64,000 bases of DNA from Mortierella alpina (GCA_029449245.1 JANATF010000014.1:130001-194000), one strand, 5' to 3'. Shown: positions 29,610 through 42,063, counted from the stretch's first letter. Notes: generated from the sequence alone by a model not told the origin. Numbers and translations are program-made.

Positions 29610-32596
29610 TTAGTACAACTGCCGGGCTCGCTTGTTGCTAAAGTCTTCACCAGGTTTTCTAGGAAAAGTGCTTTCATGGAGGTTTAGAAGTTGCTGAAAG
29701 TCTGTCTCGAAACGCTTGAGTGCCTCATTGATATGCTCGGCCTGTGGATGAGGCTTGTTCCGATCCCGAATGTTCTCCAACTCGGCATAACGATCACAAC
29801 ACCATCTGATATTGCGAACTCTGTCAAGCAAAGAGTCCAGGGGCTCCATCGCGCCGTCGTATTCTTGAAGGGCCAGTCCATCGATGTCCAGATGTGGTTC
29901 GTTCACAGGCTCTTGATGATCCGGTCGAAGTAACCTCAGATACTCGATCTCCATCTGTACCAGCGCGATATGCTTGCAGCAACTCCGATGCTGGATGAAG
30001 TATGGACAAGAGCAGCCTCTGATAAAGCCGTATGCCCTCCCAGCTTCAAGTCCAAACTCAATGCCATACGTCTTAGTGACATCTGTAAACGACTCCACCT
30101 TGAGCATCGTCTCTGATGTTTGAGTGATTTAGTCACCAGTGTATCCCTTCGCCATCCTACTGCTGATGTGCTGTCGGGCGACCTCAGTGAACTGCAGTTC
30201 TCTCTTTCGAGCCGGGTTCATGCGACCAACATTGACGACACTGCGCATGCACTTCTGCTGGAAGTGGGGCACAGCCATGACAGCCAGTGTATAGATGACT
30301 GCATCGGCGCGGCGATGGTGCTTGTCCCTGAGAAAATGGCGCTTGAGAGTATTGTGCCAACTCTCGATGTAGTTATTGGTATCGATGCTGGAATACGAGT
30401 ACTCCTGACGATAACAAAGCATCCAATGCTTCTGTCGCTCCTCACAGAGCTGCTGGGCGGCCTCTTCGTTATCATCTTGTGGATCTGGACCAAAGTAGTT
30501 CTTGTTTAGATACGATAGAAACTCAGCTTGGCTTTCTCCCCATTTCTGACGAAAAGAACGGATGAGATCTAGCGCTTGTGTCTTATCCTTTTGATATAAG
30601 ATAGCGCGAAGCTCAGCTCTCACCTAATGTACACGAAATAAAGGCAACACTGCTTAGAAACGTTGAGTCTACCCTTACATGTATATGTGTACTTTGTACA
30701 TGTACTCCTTGACTTGCCTCAGCTCTGATCTCTTTCCGATGGTTCACACTGTATATGGCAAGACCTGCCAACTTACTCTTGACCTCACGCTCCCAGACCT
30801 TCAAGACATGCCAGGCGCAGTAGAGTATTGGAACTCCCGGAAACGCGGTTTTCACGGCTAGAACCTCAGTATTGCCTTGGTCCGTGATGAAGACGTTTGG
30901 TATAAAAGCATACTCTTGATCGGGTGTAGAGAAAAGTTCCTTCATTTTTGCTTGAATGCCCTTCAGCCAGTCGACGAGAACGTAGCTCTCAGTGCACTTT
31001 GTCAAAAGGAATGCTACAGGCATCCCAAATCCTGTGTCGGTATTCTTGACAACAAGGGTGAATAGGTTGGTCTTTTGCCTGCGAGAGAAGTATGAGTGTT
31101 AATAAGCCTGAATCTAGGAAAGATGAACGACTAGAACCCAACAGTAGGAGGCTTACCCAAACGCGTTATGGGTGCCGTCAAAGCATATTGCTCTGCCGTA
31201 TGCTTTGAGCTGCCTCAACTGCCATAACGAGGCAAATCCAAAGTAGACGCCGCTAATGCGATCATCTTTGTTGTAGTAGGTGAAAGCGTTGTTCTCTTCA
31301 AACTCCTCCATCCACTTGATGCAGGACAAAACCGGGTCGGGATCCTTCCTCATGGCCTTGATCGTGAGGGAATACCATATGTTATACACGTCGTCGTAGG
31401 TAATAAAGTGGTCTCTGGAGAGCTGCTGCCCGTTACCACTCACGATGCGAGTAAACTTGTCGTAATCCATGGTCAGTTGCTGCATGACTCTTTGAACGTT
31501 CGATCCCTCCAAGATCAGACTTCTAATTGTAGCTCTGATTGCTGCTGACTTTTGTCTTGATCCAATGTCGGTGATGCCCTCCAAAATGTGGTTGTGTCTG
31601 TATCTATAACTGACGATCCAGGCTTGCTCCTCCATGCCACTCCTCACCTCCGCGCGTGTCGTGGGAATGATTGTAATCTTTGCCGCACAACCCGACTTAA
31701 TGCTTTTGTTCCGTACCCGCGTCTTTCCACTTACGCCTCCTTTTTTCCTATCCTTTCGTTCACGCGGAGTGCCCCAGCATTGACAGTGGTACTTATGGGT
31801 AACCCAGTCCTCGGCCGGCTTAATAACATATTCGTATTTGCCTTTGGAGACAAAGTTCGTGTTGATTCTGACGCTGTGTTGAGTCCTCCACTCTGCAAAT
31901 TCGGCTCGGGGGATTATAAAGTCCACGGTGCCAGGGTCGTCTGGAATAGGGCATACAAGTCGCGACTCTGGCTCGATGCCATAACGTTTTGCAGCTCGGA
32001 TGATATATTCATCCTTCAGTAATATCTCCCGTTCAATGTCCCATGCCACAGCGTTAAATTGTTCAGCCATGCGCGCTCTCAGAGGCTTTCGTGTCAAATG
32101 CGTTGAAACGCTTAATATTAATACTGGATGCATAGAGAGTGTTAGGAGCTACAGTACCAATAAACATAATTACCTCTAGGGATTCTCCGAGTTCCGCGAC
32201 CACCATTCGGGACACTTCTCCTTCAGTAGCATCGTTATCATCATCAACAGAGTCTTCCCCGTTACGAGCACCCTCACTCTCTCTTCCATCGTCGTCAGCC
32301 TCGTCGGAATCAGCATCTGGGACCACATTAGCCATGTGATCGCCCTACGTTGAGATTGAAGAAAACAACGGCAGCGTTAACGACCGATTGATATATGCAT
32401 GTATACACATCTTTCGCCAGCTGTAGAATAGTACAAAGTCGCGTGGAGAGCTTACCATAGCTTGAAGGCACGTTAACAGCAGCTGCTCGATTTGATTTCG
32501 AGAATCTTTGTCCAGAATGTCAGAAACTTCGGCCATCTCATCCTCGATAGTAGGCACAATGACAGCAGGCATCTCGTTAACAGGTAGAGTCTCCAT
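29610..32596 (-). pseudogene. MULE transposase with nonsense codon (multi-exon)
   Basis: Proposed exons on the minus strand, each in phase with the next: 32596-32456, 32344-32174, 32085-31157, 31078-30679 (or 30706), and 30623 to the end. Introns are 111, 88, 78 and 55-82 bases with GT-AG ends. The protein starts METLPVNEMP. It has an acidic N-terminus; a FAR1/WRKY-like zinc module (YHCQCWGT ... KSGCAAKI ... RHNH); the MULE DDE core with FDGTHNAFG joined across the third intron to QKTNLFTLV, FITDQGN and YCAWHV, and NNYIESWHNTLK; then a SWIM finger (CSCPYFIQHRSCCKH). A TAA at 30129-30131 lies in frame between the core and the SWIM finger, so the copy is probably inactive. Confidence 0.82.
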
Positions 32597-32913
32597 ATGA
32601 ATAAAGAATACTGTGGTGAGTTGGACAGGAAGGTGGGAGTAAGAAAAGGTGGTGAATGGGTCGACGCGTGAACCTGGTGCAATAAAAAACAACGCGGTTC
32701 GTTCGAAAAGTGACGTATTAGATTTATGAATCATCGTGAATTTTTAGGGTGGTTTTAAGGGAACTCTAGTCGTTCAGCGTTTTTTTTTGGTCGTCAATCC
32801 GCGTGTCCTCCATCATCTCAACCTCTGGACCTCTCGTTGTGCAGCAGCTCCAGTCGCTCTAAGGTCATTGAAGAGAAGTACTACTCGTTTCGATAGGTGA
32901 CGACACCTTAAGA
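32597..32913. other. 5' flank of the MULE gene, no gene seen
   Basis: Contains the presumed promoter and outer end of the MULE element. A T tract at 32782-32790 lies shortly before the start of the duplicated cassette sequence at 32914. No terminal inverted repeat could be paired with the 29.5-kb side. Confidence 0.4.
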
Positions 32914-33230
32914 ACATGAAGCGACGATCAAGCAGCTGCAACGACGTCTAGACGAGCTTGAAGGAAATAAACGGACGCTGTGATGGTTAGGGTCAAGAAT
33001 CTTGTCATTTGCCTGCGCTGAGAGACTTGCTGGCCGACTCTGATGCATGGCGTTGCACGAACTCTGACTGAGTCTGTTGTTGTGGACCAGGTTCTTTTTT
33101 TTTTGAGGGAAAAGTGCTCATTTTCGGGCGGAAACTATTTGCACGGGGAATTTGCATTGTGCGGGAAAGTGATCACTGCACAAAGTCGTCCCATGTCCCT
33201 CTCCCGTGTTTGAAATGACTCGTTTATGTT
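32914..33230 (+). pseudogene. Remnant of the 3' end of the zinc-finger/coiled-coil gene
   Basis: From 32914 the sequence matches the last about 75 coding bases and the 3' flank of the gene at 55049-55456, including the segment coding ATIKQLQ-RLDE and the TGA. Everything upstream is missing. It shows that the cassette carrying the 34-kb NACHT gene once had the same left neighbour as the copy at 55 kb. Confidence 0.75.
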
Positions 33231-33380
33231 CCCTACCATCTTTGCTTTCCTGGATCCGCACTCCCACGAACTGTTTCCATTTCTCTCTTCTACACTCTCA
33301 GCACTCGCACTATCCTCACTCTCCCACACAACCTGTCTTTCTTTCTCATCACACTACCCCACAGCAATTCAGAAGTAGCA

Positions 33381-33653
33381 ATGGAAGAGACTCAGTCATT
33401 TCGCATGATTGGAACAACAGAGACTGTGAGAATCCCCATCTGGCATGTTGACGGGCAGAATGTCGTTTACTGGGAGAGCATCAAGAATGTCTTCCCGGGG
33501 TTAAGTTTATCAAGACGTTGCGTAAGTAAAGAGGACTGTGTGCGTGATAGACCCAAGTGCATGTTGCATGATTCTGCATGTGCTTTGGTAGGGTATCATG
33601 GTTGCACCAAGAAAATTTCAAGGGAACTGAGGAAAAATTCGAGGGTATGGTGA
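33381..33653 (+). CDS. 90-residue protein of the NACHT cassette
   Basis: ATG at 33381, 90 residues, preceded by a C/T-rich leader. The N-terminal half reads like a small globular module (IPIWHVDGQNVVYWESI, then VFPGL). The C-terminal half has four Cys (CVSKEDC, CMLHDSAC). I do not recognise a named family, though I recall the VDGQNVVYW-type segment from fungal hypothetical proteins. It sits about 500 bases upstream of the NACHT-HEAT gene on the same strand. In the second cassette (about 55887-55985) only the first codons and flanks survive, with about 260 bases deleted. Function unknown. Confidence 0.55.
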   Translation: MEETQSFRMIGTTETVRIPIWHVDGQNVVYWESIKNVFPGLSLSRRCVSKEDCVRDRPKCMLHDSACALVGYHGCTKKISRELRKNSRVW

Positions 33654-34158
33654 GACAGCATAAGATGCAGTGGGCCAAGGTCACCTTCCGATGTCTGCTC
33701 TTTCAGTCATTATTTTTTGAAAAATCGCATCTCATTTAACCCCTCGTGCCTGGTACATGTATGTAGTAAAGTCCCGCTGAGGAGAGTGTGGCTGCCAACA
33801 CCGCGGAACGATCCAGGGGTAAGGTTATTCCCTGGCAAAAAAGATGCTTGCGTTTTGCACACAAATTCTGTGGCTTGACGTGCCCTTATTTCTGGGGTAA
33901 AATATCACCATTCTTCTCCTTCTCTAGTCGCCTTCACTCCGTACGTCCCAACAGCTCTATCGACTCTCTTTCTCGCTTTTCGCTATTTTGTAAGCAGCCT
34001 GAGATGGATCGTTCAACTTACATAGACACATAAGTGTGGATGGTGCGGATAATGATTCTTACACATATTGGCTTTAAAATGTAGAAACTCCTTTTGGTCA
34101 ACACTACGCACGATTGAACCCACCGTAGCTTTTTCGAAACGGATTTTACGAGTCCAGT
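33654..34158. promoter_or_regulatory. Upstream region of the first NACHT-HEAT gene
   Basis: Aligns with 55985-56397, upstream of the second NACHT-HEAT gene. Conserved elements include a G/C-rich block around GGAACGATCCAGGGGTAA, a GCACACAAATTCTG-like stretch and a possible 5'UTR donor (TTTTGTAAGC near 33989; TTGGTAAGTG at 56228 in the other copy). Conservation between the two copies suggests shared regulation. No clear TATA box. Confidence 0.45.
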
Positions 34159-37100
34159 ATGGATTGTAAGCTGTGATACTTTGTGTTGCTATAAGCTATC
34201 TGTTCATGAAGGTATAGTGTATTCATGATCTCCACCCTTCTACTACAACATAGTGCCGAAAACGACTTGTGAAAAGTCCAGCGCGCCTCTCTCTGGCAGC
34301 GTCTCTAGCATCACGGACCGTCAGCGTAAGTTACTTAGATTTGTACAGGCAAAGAAACTTCTTGGTTGAGAATCGATAGCTAACACTATGAGTGACATTC
34401 CATCCTAAAGTGCAGAAAGGTTTAAGCGCGCTGAAGAAAGGCGATTCATACAGAAACCGTGGTGATTTCGACAAAGCCAGAGCAAAGTACGAGAAGGCTG
34501 CCAGGTTTTACCCCAGCGAGGCTCACGATCGGCTGTTGATCCTACCCCTCTGCCAGGCATCCATGGAAAGCAGCCCTTCTGAGCGAAACATCTCCGCTGA
34601 ATGGCGAGCGGGTCTCCATCGCATGAAGGAAAAGATCCAGCCCTCGCGTAAACACTCTGATAGCAGCCCAACTTTTCGCCAGTATTTCTTTCCACAATCT
34701 CCACTGTGCCTTCAGGTCCCTTTTGCCTCTCTGGCATCCACCTTCATATCGATATCGACTTGCATGGCTACACCCATCTCAATCAGTCATCCTACAATGC
34801 ATAATCCCTCGACTTTGACGTCCGACACTGTTGTCAGTGATGTGGGCGCAGTATCAGATATTCGCCCCCTCACCGCCGCTCACAAGACCGCTGGCAACGG
34901 ATCCCGTGGGGTCACTGAAATCCAGACTTTTGCCATTATCAAGGAGTTCGGAGATTGTCAAATCGTAACTTTTGACACTGTGCAAGAGCTGGTGGTCCTG
35001 GCTGATACCCACGACGCGAACATCTGGAGGCATGTCGTCCAGAAGCTCCTCTCTGTGTTGAAAGATACGCGTCTTCTCTCCGGTATTGCTCTTCAAGGCT
35101 TAGCAGTCATTCTGAATGTTCTTTCAGATGACATTGACTTGGGTTCCATGCAAGGTGTCTTCGTGGATATCCTCTCAGCGCTTCAAGTTCTTCTGGGCGG
35201 CATTCATACTTCCAACAATGACCTCCAGCTCATACCTTTGCTGTCCGCTCTCAACGCACTCCTCGACGCCATGGTACGCAGACAAGTGTCTGGACTCGAC
35301 CGTGTAGCCGTCTACGATGATCTCAGGGCTCACCTGACTAGCCTAACCTCGCATTCAAACGCTATGGTATGCTTTCAAGCAATGTATACCAAACAGGCTC
35401 TTGCCATCATTGGCAACGACGAGTCACTCCCAATGAGTCTTTTCCGTCGTGGGAAACTGGCATTCGTGCTAGTCGGGAATGTATCAAATCTGGCAACCAA
35501 GTTCGATGTGGGCAGCGCGGAATCAGCATACCAAAACATCAAAGAAATATTCGACATTTCCATTCAGAATCGCTGGTACCAAGGGCTGATCTACGTCGAC
35601 TATCTTGTAGGGCAGTGTAGCTGGTGGCAGCTTGAGGACTTTGCGCTCCATAGCAAGTTCCAGTCCGATGTCTGCTTTCAGCTTGGATTAGTCTTGCGGC
35701 TCGAACAGATTGCAGTAGTACAAACGGATGTCGCCGTCAGGCAGGGTGCCATCAAGTTTCTTACTGCCTTGGGAGGAAACCCTATTCCGTTGGTTCCTGA
35801 GATGGTGCAGAGCACTCTTCGACGTCTAGAGAGATTAAAACGCCCTACAGCCGACACAAAGGACGACGTGGCCATCCCGAAGCCGTACCAGGACGATCTG
35901 CGACCAGTATGGGACCCCGCCTGGCTTGCTGCTCCTAAAGGGATTTTGTTCAAGGCCGTTCAGGCTAGAGTGGTCCATCAGCCAAGTGTAGAAGAAATTC
36001 ATCACGCGCTCAAAACCTATTACGAACCGGACCTCGCCATCCTGAGAGTTTCAGGAGAAAACCTGGACTTGGAGACCTGCTTTGTCAATCTAGCCATTGT
36101 CGAGGCTCCAGCACAACGGGAAAAGGATAAGCAAGATCTCAAGGAGCAGGCGGCCGTCTTTCATCGAATTCCGAGTTCCGAAGCGGTAGGACAAGTCAAT
36201 ATGCAGGCGCCAATCCCTCTGGAGCAACTTTTCAACAAGCGCAAGCTACGTGATGGAAAGGAAGACATTCCTAAAACAATTTTGGTACAAGGACGAGCAG
36301 GCGTCGGCAAGACAACATTGTGCAAAAAGCTTGTACATGCACATCAGACCGGACTGTGGAGGGATCGTTTCGACACTATACTGTGGCTTCCACTGCGTCA
36401 AATCAAAGCATTCAAGGCCCGCACACTGGAAGACCTCTTTCGAGAAAAGTTTTTTTCTCAAGGCCCTAAAAAGGAGGGAAAGGCATTAGCCCGTGCTCTT
36501 GAGGCCTGCGCCCAAAATCACAGGGTTCTCTTCGTCTTGGACGGTCTGGACGAGATTGCAAAGGACACACGATGTGACGACGACCTTGCCTTGAAAACAT
36601 TCCTGGAGACGCTTCTCGCACAACAACACGTCGTCATCACTTCAAGACCATCAGGCGTGGACAGGTCGTTACTGCCGACAATTGATCTTGAGCTTGAGAC
36701 CATTGGGTTTAGCCCGCAGAATGTTTCCGACTTTCTGACAAAGGTACTGGAGCCTGAGGCGGTGAAGACAGTTCGGGACTTCATTCAACGAACACCATTG
36801 ATGCAAGGACTAGTCAACATTCCGGTGCAACTTGATGTGATCTGCTTCTGCTGGAACGATCTTCTAAATGACGACTCTCCGATAACCATGACGAGACTGT
36901 ATCAACAAATGGTGCGGAGTCTGTGGCGCAAGGATGCACTTAGACTCAAGAAAGAACGCTCTGGAAGAGTTTTGACAGAGGATCAAATCAGAAAATTGAC
37001 ATCAAAGTCAATCGATCAGATGATGGCTACCGAGTTGCGGCATCTCGGGTACCTCGCGTTCAAAGGGATGAAGAATAATCACCAAATCGAATTCGATGAA

Positions 37101-39936
37101 GCAGCTCTACTCGGCGCGTTTGAGGATCTCACAGACGACAAGAGCCCCTTCTCGTCCCAGGTCCTTGACTCTGTGAAGGAGACATCATTTTTGCACACAG
37201 CAGATGCAGATCTGGATCCTAGCAAGAGGGTCTCTCAGCAAACCTGGTCCTTCTTGCATTTGACGTTCCAAGAATATTTCGCAGCTACATGGATTGCCTC
37301 CAAGATAATGGCTGTTGGTGATGATGGTGAGTTTCATGTATTCTATCACAATCATCTCATGTACTCGTTACCATAACCATACTCAACACCAGCTTTTATT
37401 ACCTATTGCTACAATAGGCCATAGTCTCTCAGCCGGCTCAATGAAGGCAGAGCCGACGATCGCGTTTGTGCACAAGCATAAATACAATCCCCGGTATGAG
37501 ATTGTCTGGTGGATGGTTGCAGGACTGCTGGAAGGAGAAGCTCTGGAGGAGTTTACCTGTCTTTTACAAGATGCATCACGCCGCGATTTGATTGGTGGCC
37601 GCCATCAGCAACTATTGGCGTCTTGCCTGAACGAGGCGCGGGATCGACTAGATCACACAGTCGTGACGAGATTGGACGCAGAGCTGCTGAGGTGGATGAA
37701 CTTTGAAATCCAAATGCTAAACGGCAAAGGGAGAAGTTCATTAGGAGGTCGGGCTTCATTTCCAGAGCATCTTCTAGTGACGCAGTTGGCTTCAGACTGT
37801 TCCTGGAGAGCAAGCTTAGTGGAGACTTTGGGAAGTCGGTCTATATTGTCAGAGTCCGCCATTCAGTCGCTCATTGGTGCACTCAAGGATGAGTACGATA
37901 ATGTCAGGAGTTCAGCAGTGTCAGCGTTAGGCAACCAGTCGACATTGCCTGAGTCCGCCATTGAGTCGCTCATTGGTACACTCAAGGATGAGAACGATAA
38001 TGTCAGGAATTCAGCAGCGTCAGTGTTAGGCAACCAGTCAACATTGTCCGAGTCCGCCATTCAGTCGCTCATTGGTGCACTCAAGGATGAGAACGATAAT
38101 GTCAGGAATTCAGCAGCGTCAGTGTTAGGCAACCAGTCAACATTGTCTGAGTCCGCCATTCAGTCGCTCATTGGTGCACTCAAGGATGAGAACGATAATG
38201 TCAGGAGTTTAGCAGTGTCAGCGTTAGGCAACCAGTCGACATTGCCTGAGTCCGCCATTCAGTCGCTCATTGGTGCACTCAAGGATGAAAACAATCGTGT
38301 CAAGTTGAGAGCGGCGTCAGTGTTAGGCAACCAGTCAACATTGTCTGAGTCCGCCATTCAGTCGCTCATTGGTGCACTCAAGGATGAGTACGATAATGTC
38401 AGGAGTTCAGCAGTGTCAGCGTTAGGCAGCCAGTCGACATTGCCTGAGTCCGCCGTTCAGTCGCTCATTGGTGCACTCAAGGATGAGAACGACGATGTCA
38501 GGAGTTCAGCAGTGTCAGCGTTAGGCAACCAGTCGACATTGCCTGAGTCCGCCATTCAGTCGCTCATTGGTGCACTCAAGGATGAAAACGTCCATATTAA
38601 GATGAGAGCGGCGTCAGCGTTAGGCGATCAGTGGAAAATGCCAGAGTCCACCATTCAGTTGATCATTGGTGCACTCAAGGATGAGGACAGTTTTGTTAGG
38701 GGTTCAGCAGCATATTCGTTATACAACCAGTCGACATTGCCTGAGTCCGCCATTCAATCGCTCATTGGTGCACTCAAGGATGATGCTGCCCAGACTTCAG
38801 CAGCGAAAGCGTTAGGCAACCAGTCGACATTGTCTGAGACCGCCATTCAGTCTCTTATTGGTGCATTCAAGGATGAGAACGTTGATGTCGCGAGGTCAGC
38901 AGCATTAGCGTTACACAACCAGTCGACATTGCCTGAGTCCGCCGTCCAATCGCTCATTGGTGCACTCAAGGATGAGAACGCTGATGATGCCAAGTGGGCA
39001 GCAGCGGCAACGTTAGGCAACCAGTCGACATTGTCTGAAGCCGCCATTCAGTCGCTCATTGGTGCACTCAAGGATGAGAACGTTATTGTCAAGAGTTCAG
39101 CAGCGTTTGCGTTAGGCAACCAGTCGACATTGCCCAAGTCCGCCATTCAGTTACTCATTGGTGCACTCAAGGACGAGAACGACTATGTTAGGTGTTCAGC
39201 AGCGTTTGCGTTAGGCAACCAGTCGACATTGCCCAAGTCCACCATTCAGTCGCTCATTGGTGCACTCAAGGATGAGAACGATAATGTCAGGAATTCAGCA
39301 GCGTCAGCGTTAGGTAACCAGTCGACATTGCCTGAGTCCGCCATTGAGTCGCTCATTGGCACACTCAAGGATGAGAATGATAATGTCAGGAATTCAGCAG
39401 CGAAAGCGTTAGGCAACCAGTCGACATTGTCTGAGCTCGCCATTCAGTCGCTCATTGGTGCACTCAAGGATGAGGACCATTATGTCAGGAGTTCAGCAGC
39501 GTCAGCGTTACAAAGCCAGTCGACAAAGTCTGAGTCCGCCATTGAGTCGCTCATTGGTGCACTCAAGGATGAGAACGATAATGTCAGGAGTTCAGCAGCG
39601 TCAGTATTAGGCAACCAGTCAACATTGTCTGAGTCCGCCATTCAGTCGCTCATTGGTGCACTCAAGGATGAGAACGACGATGTCAGACGGTTAGCTAATG
39701 AGGCTATGAATAACCGATGCCATTCGCTATGCATCGCACTTCCAAGCCTATCTGAAGATGAATTGGCTTGTGTGTACAAGGATCATCTATTTCATTATAG
39801 CTGCTGGCGTGTTTTGTCTTTGCAAGTACAAGACAGCACACTTTGCTACTACACGGAGCAAGGCCCCGTGCGCTCAGCACACATCGAACCTGACAAGCTG
39901 GAATGCATCATTTCAACCTTTAAAGCTATTCAATAA
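34159..39936 (+). CDS. NLR-like protein: helical N-terminus, NACHT ATPase, 19 HEAT repeats (copy 1)
   Basis: Proposed exons: 34159-34165, 34254-34325, 34411-37326, 37418-39936, giving 1837 residues. The first two introns match those of the paralogue at 56398, and the tiny first exons align in protein (KSS-PL-G, DR-LQ-GL). Without them the frame would begin at a GTG. Intron 3 (37327-37417, GTGAGT to AATAG) is in phase and absent from the paralogue. Domains: TPR-like helices (about 27-60); Ser/Thr-rich linker; long alpha-helical region of Arm type (about 150-450); NACHT with Walker A GRAGVGKTT (about 651), Walker B VLFVLDGLDE (about 732) and sensor VVITSRPSG; a helical region; FLHLTFQEYFAATW; then 19 HEAT repeats and a 70-residue cap. 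This is the layout of STAND/NLR receptors: the repeats sense a ligand, NACHT switches on nucleotide exchange and the N-terminus signals. The immune role is inferred. Confidence 0.85.
37840..39705 (+). repeat. 19 tandem 99-bp HEAT-repeat units
   Basis: Each 33-residue unit follows the pattern SESAIQSLIGALKDEN-x2-V-x-SAASALGNQSTL. Framework positions are nearly invariant, including at DNA level, while the residues after KDE and around V-R vary (NDNVRNS, EDHYVRSS, NNRVKLR, NVHIKMR). Unit 10 is two residues short. The pattern fits PBS-lyase-type HEAT repeats homogenised by recombination. Confidence 0.9.
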
Positions 39937-41287
39937 AAAGCAGAAATACATACACAAGGTATGCTGCACAAATCAGTTTCCTCGTGAGTATCCCGATGAA
40001 TGGGCTATTAATTGGTAATAGTTGTCCCATGATGTATATGTACTTCATGTTCATGAATTATAAAGATAACAGACCTCATCTTACATCTAAACTGACCAAT
40101 ACCAAATCTCTCATTTGAAGTCCAAGAGAAACAGACGATTCTTCCTTGTCTAAAAATTAAGCGTCTATTACAGTAGTACCAAGTGATTTGATCAGCACTC
40201 ATCACTTCTTTTTTGCCGAAATTAAAACATCTGGCTGTACCGAGCGCCACAAACTATGCCCCCCTCTCTCTCCTGTCACTCTGTGTTAAGCTTTGCCTCT
40301 CTATCTCTCTCTCTCTATCTCTCTGTTTTTTAAGCAAGGAAAACGAAAGAATCTGGCTGAACCTAGCCCATACCATGTATCCCCATGCGCTCTTTTTTCT
40401 AGATGTACCTGTCGCGCACTGACCTTGTTTGTTTGCTTTGCCATCGAGAACTATTTAATTAATGTTCAGATGGTATTAATAAGCAAACAAATGATGTGAC
40501 CCAAAATGCAACAGTGTAGCACTACTGTATAGTAGTATCCACATGGCAGTAGCAGGCAACACTCACCGATAATACTGCGCTGTCGATCAAGATGCCTTTC
40601 TGTACTACCAATCGAGCACAGACACTAGATCGGGCACTACTTCTGCATTTGTATATATAGCCCTAATCCTCACCCCAATAATCAGGCAGACGTTGCCTTG
40701 CTTATTAAATATCATATAACCCCACACACCCTGACCTTCTCTTGTTGCACAAAACTGGCGCAGACTTACAGTATCAGTAAAACACACACATATATATATA
40801 CTGTAATTCCACTTAGTTTAGTTCTCTACCAAGTAACTTGAATATACACCCCCATACACCTTTGAACCCTCTTCCTGTACTCTTTCTCTTGTTCCTGTTC
40901 ACACCCTCGCATCCCTTCTGCACTGTCTCGAGGAAGGCCACCCTGTCCTTGTCTTGTTCAGTCGACACTATCCTATGTATGTTTCACTACCCCTTAAGCA
41001 CAACAAGGCAAACAAAAAAAAAAAAAAAAAAAGAATAGGATAGGATCGAAACCACGCTGTACAGACTATTCACAGTCTTATTACAAAAGGCCCTTAATTT
41101 AGATCAGTGAAAAAAAATTAGAAAAAAAATGAGAGAGATAGAGCGGATGACGCTCTTTTTTAACAAATCCATGGAACATTGGGCAAATCTATACTAAGAG
41201 AAAGAGAGAGAGAAAAGAGATGTGAGGGTATATCTTTCCAAGGGCGGCGCGAGGCTTTTTCCTTCCAGTCGACAGCCAAATTATATT
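39937..41287. other. Gene-free stretch with simple repeats
   Basis: About 1.35 kb with no supported gene. It contains a CT-rich microsatellite (about 40297-40325), a TATATATAG near 40651 and a C/T-rich stretch without a convincing frame behind it, TATATATATA near 40790, and an A tract at about 41012-41031. The right end is purine-rich (GAGA/AAAG). Confidence 0.45.
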
Positions 41288-41468
41288 TTAACTACCTTAA
41301 GAAGAGGCAATGGAGAAAGAAAATAGCATGAAAGAGAATGTTGTTCTTTCCAACAAATCTTTACAACAGGGTGCTTAATCTCAGCAGAACGACGCAACAG
41401 AGCGTCTCTACTGCTTACAATACGCCGTTGCTTAACAGTCGTCTGTAATGGATTCATCTCTTCCAATA
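41288..41468 (-). repeat. Short 28S rRNA 3'-end fragment
   Basis: The mature 28S 3' end lies at 41353 and similarity runs 116 bases to 41468 before breaking off. A CCTTAAG motif about 65 bases outside echoes the CCCCTTAA of the full copies. It lies directly before copy C in the same orientation, so the two are tandem. Confidence 0.75.
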
Positions 41469-41551
41469 CCCCAGTGAGTAAGCTGTACATGCAAAGTCGC
41501 ACGATGACTAAGTGGATTTGCAAGCTCGTGAGTGATTCAACTTTTGTGGCA

Positions 41552-42008
41552 CCCCTTAAAACATCAGACCATAGAGAAAGAAAAAAAAAGAGAGATGTTG
41601 TTCTTTCGAACAAATCTATACAACAGAGTGCTTAATCTCAGCAGATCGACGCAACAGAGCGTCTCTACTGCTTACAATACACCGTTGCTTAAAAGTCGTC
41701 TGCAATGGATTTATCTCTTCCAATATTTGAAATTAACATTAGCAGGAGCCTCATGAAGCCTTTCCGCTCCACAAGACCACCCCACGTAATATGATTCAGG
41801 ACCCGGAGGTCTATTCGTATTCAACTAAAAATCGGAAAAGGCGGTAATCGTCGCGTTCTAGCACGGATTCTGACTTAGAGGCGTTCAGCCATAATCCAAC
41901 GGATGATAGCTTCGGGCCATTGCTTGCTCAAGCAGGCCCAAATACCAATTATCCGAATGAACGGTTCCTCTCGTACTAAGTTCAATTACTATTGCAACAA
42001 CATTTCAT

Positions 42009-42063
<55 letters not shown>

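Noticed and set aside
29470-32760. Terminal inverted repeats for the MULE element
   Set aside because: Candidate strings such as GGGTGGTTT occur on both sides but in direct, not inverted, orientation and are too short.
34392-34400. GTG start codon for the first NACHT gene
   Set aside because: The GTG lies in intron 2 of the model conserved with the paralogue; the true ATG is at 34159 in a separate exon.
37850-39690. CRISPR-like array appearance of regular 99-bp repeats
   Set aside because: The repeats are coding, in frame, and translate to HEAT units; there are no spacers, and the genome is eukaryotic.
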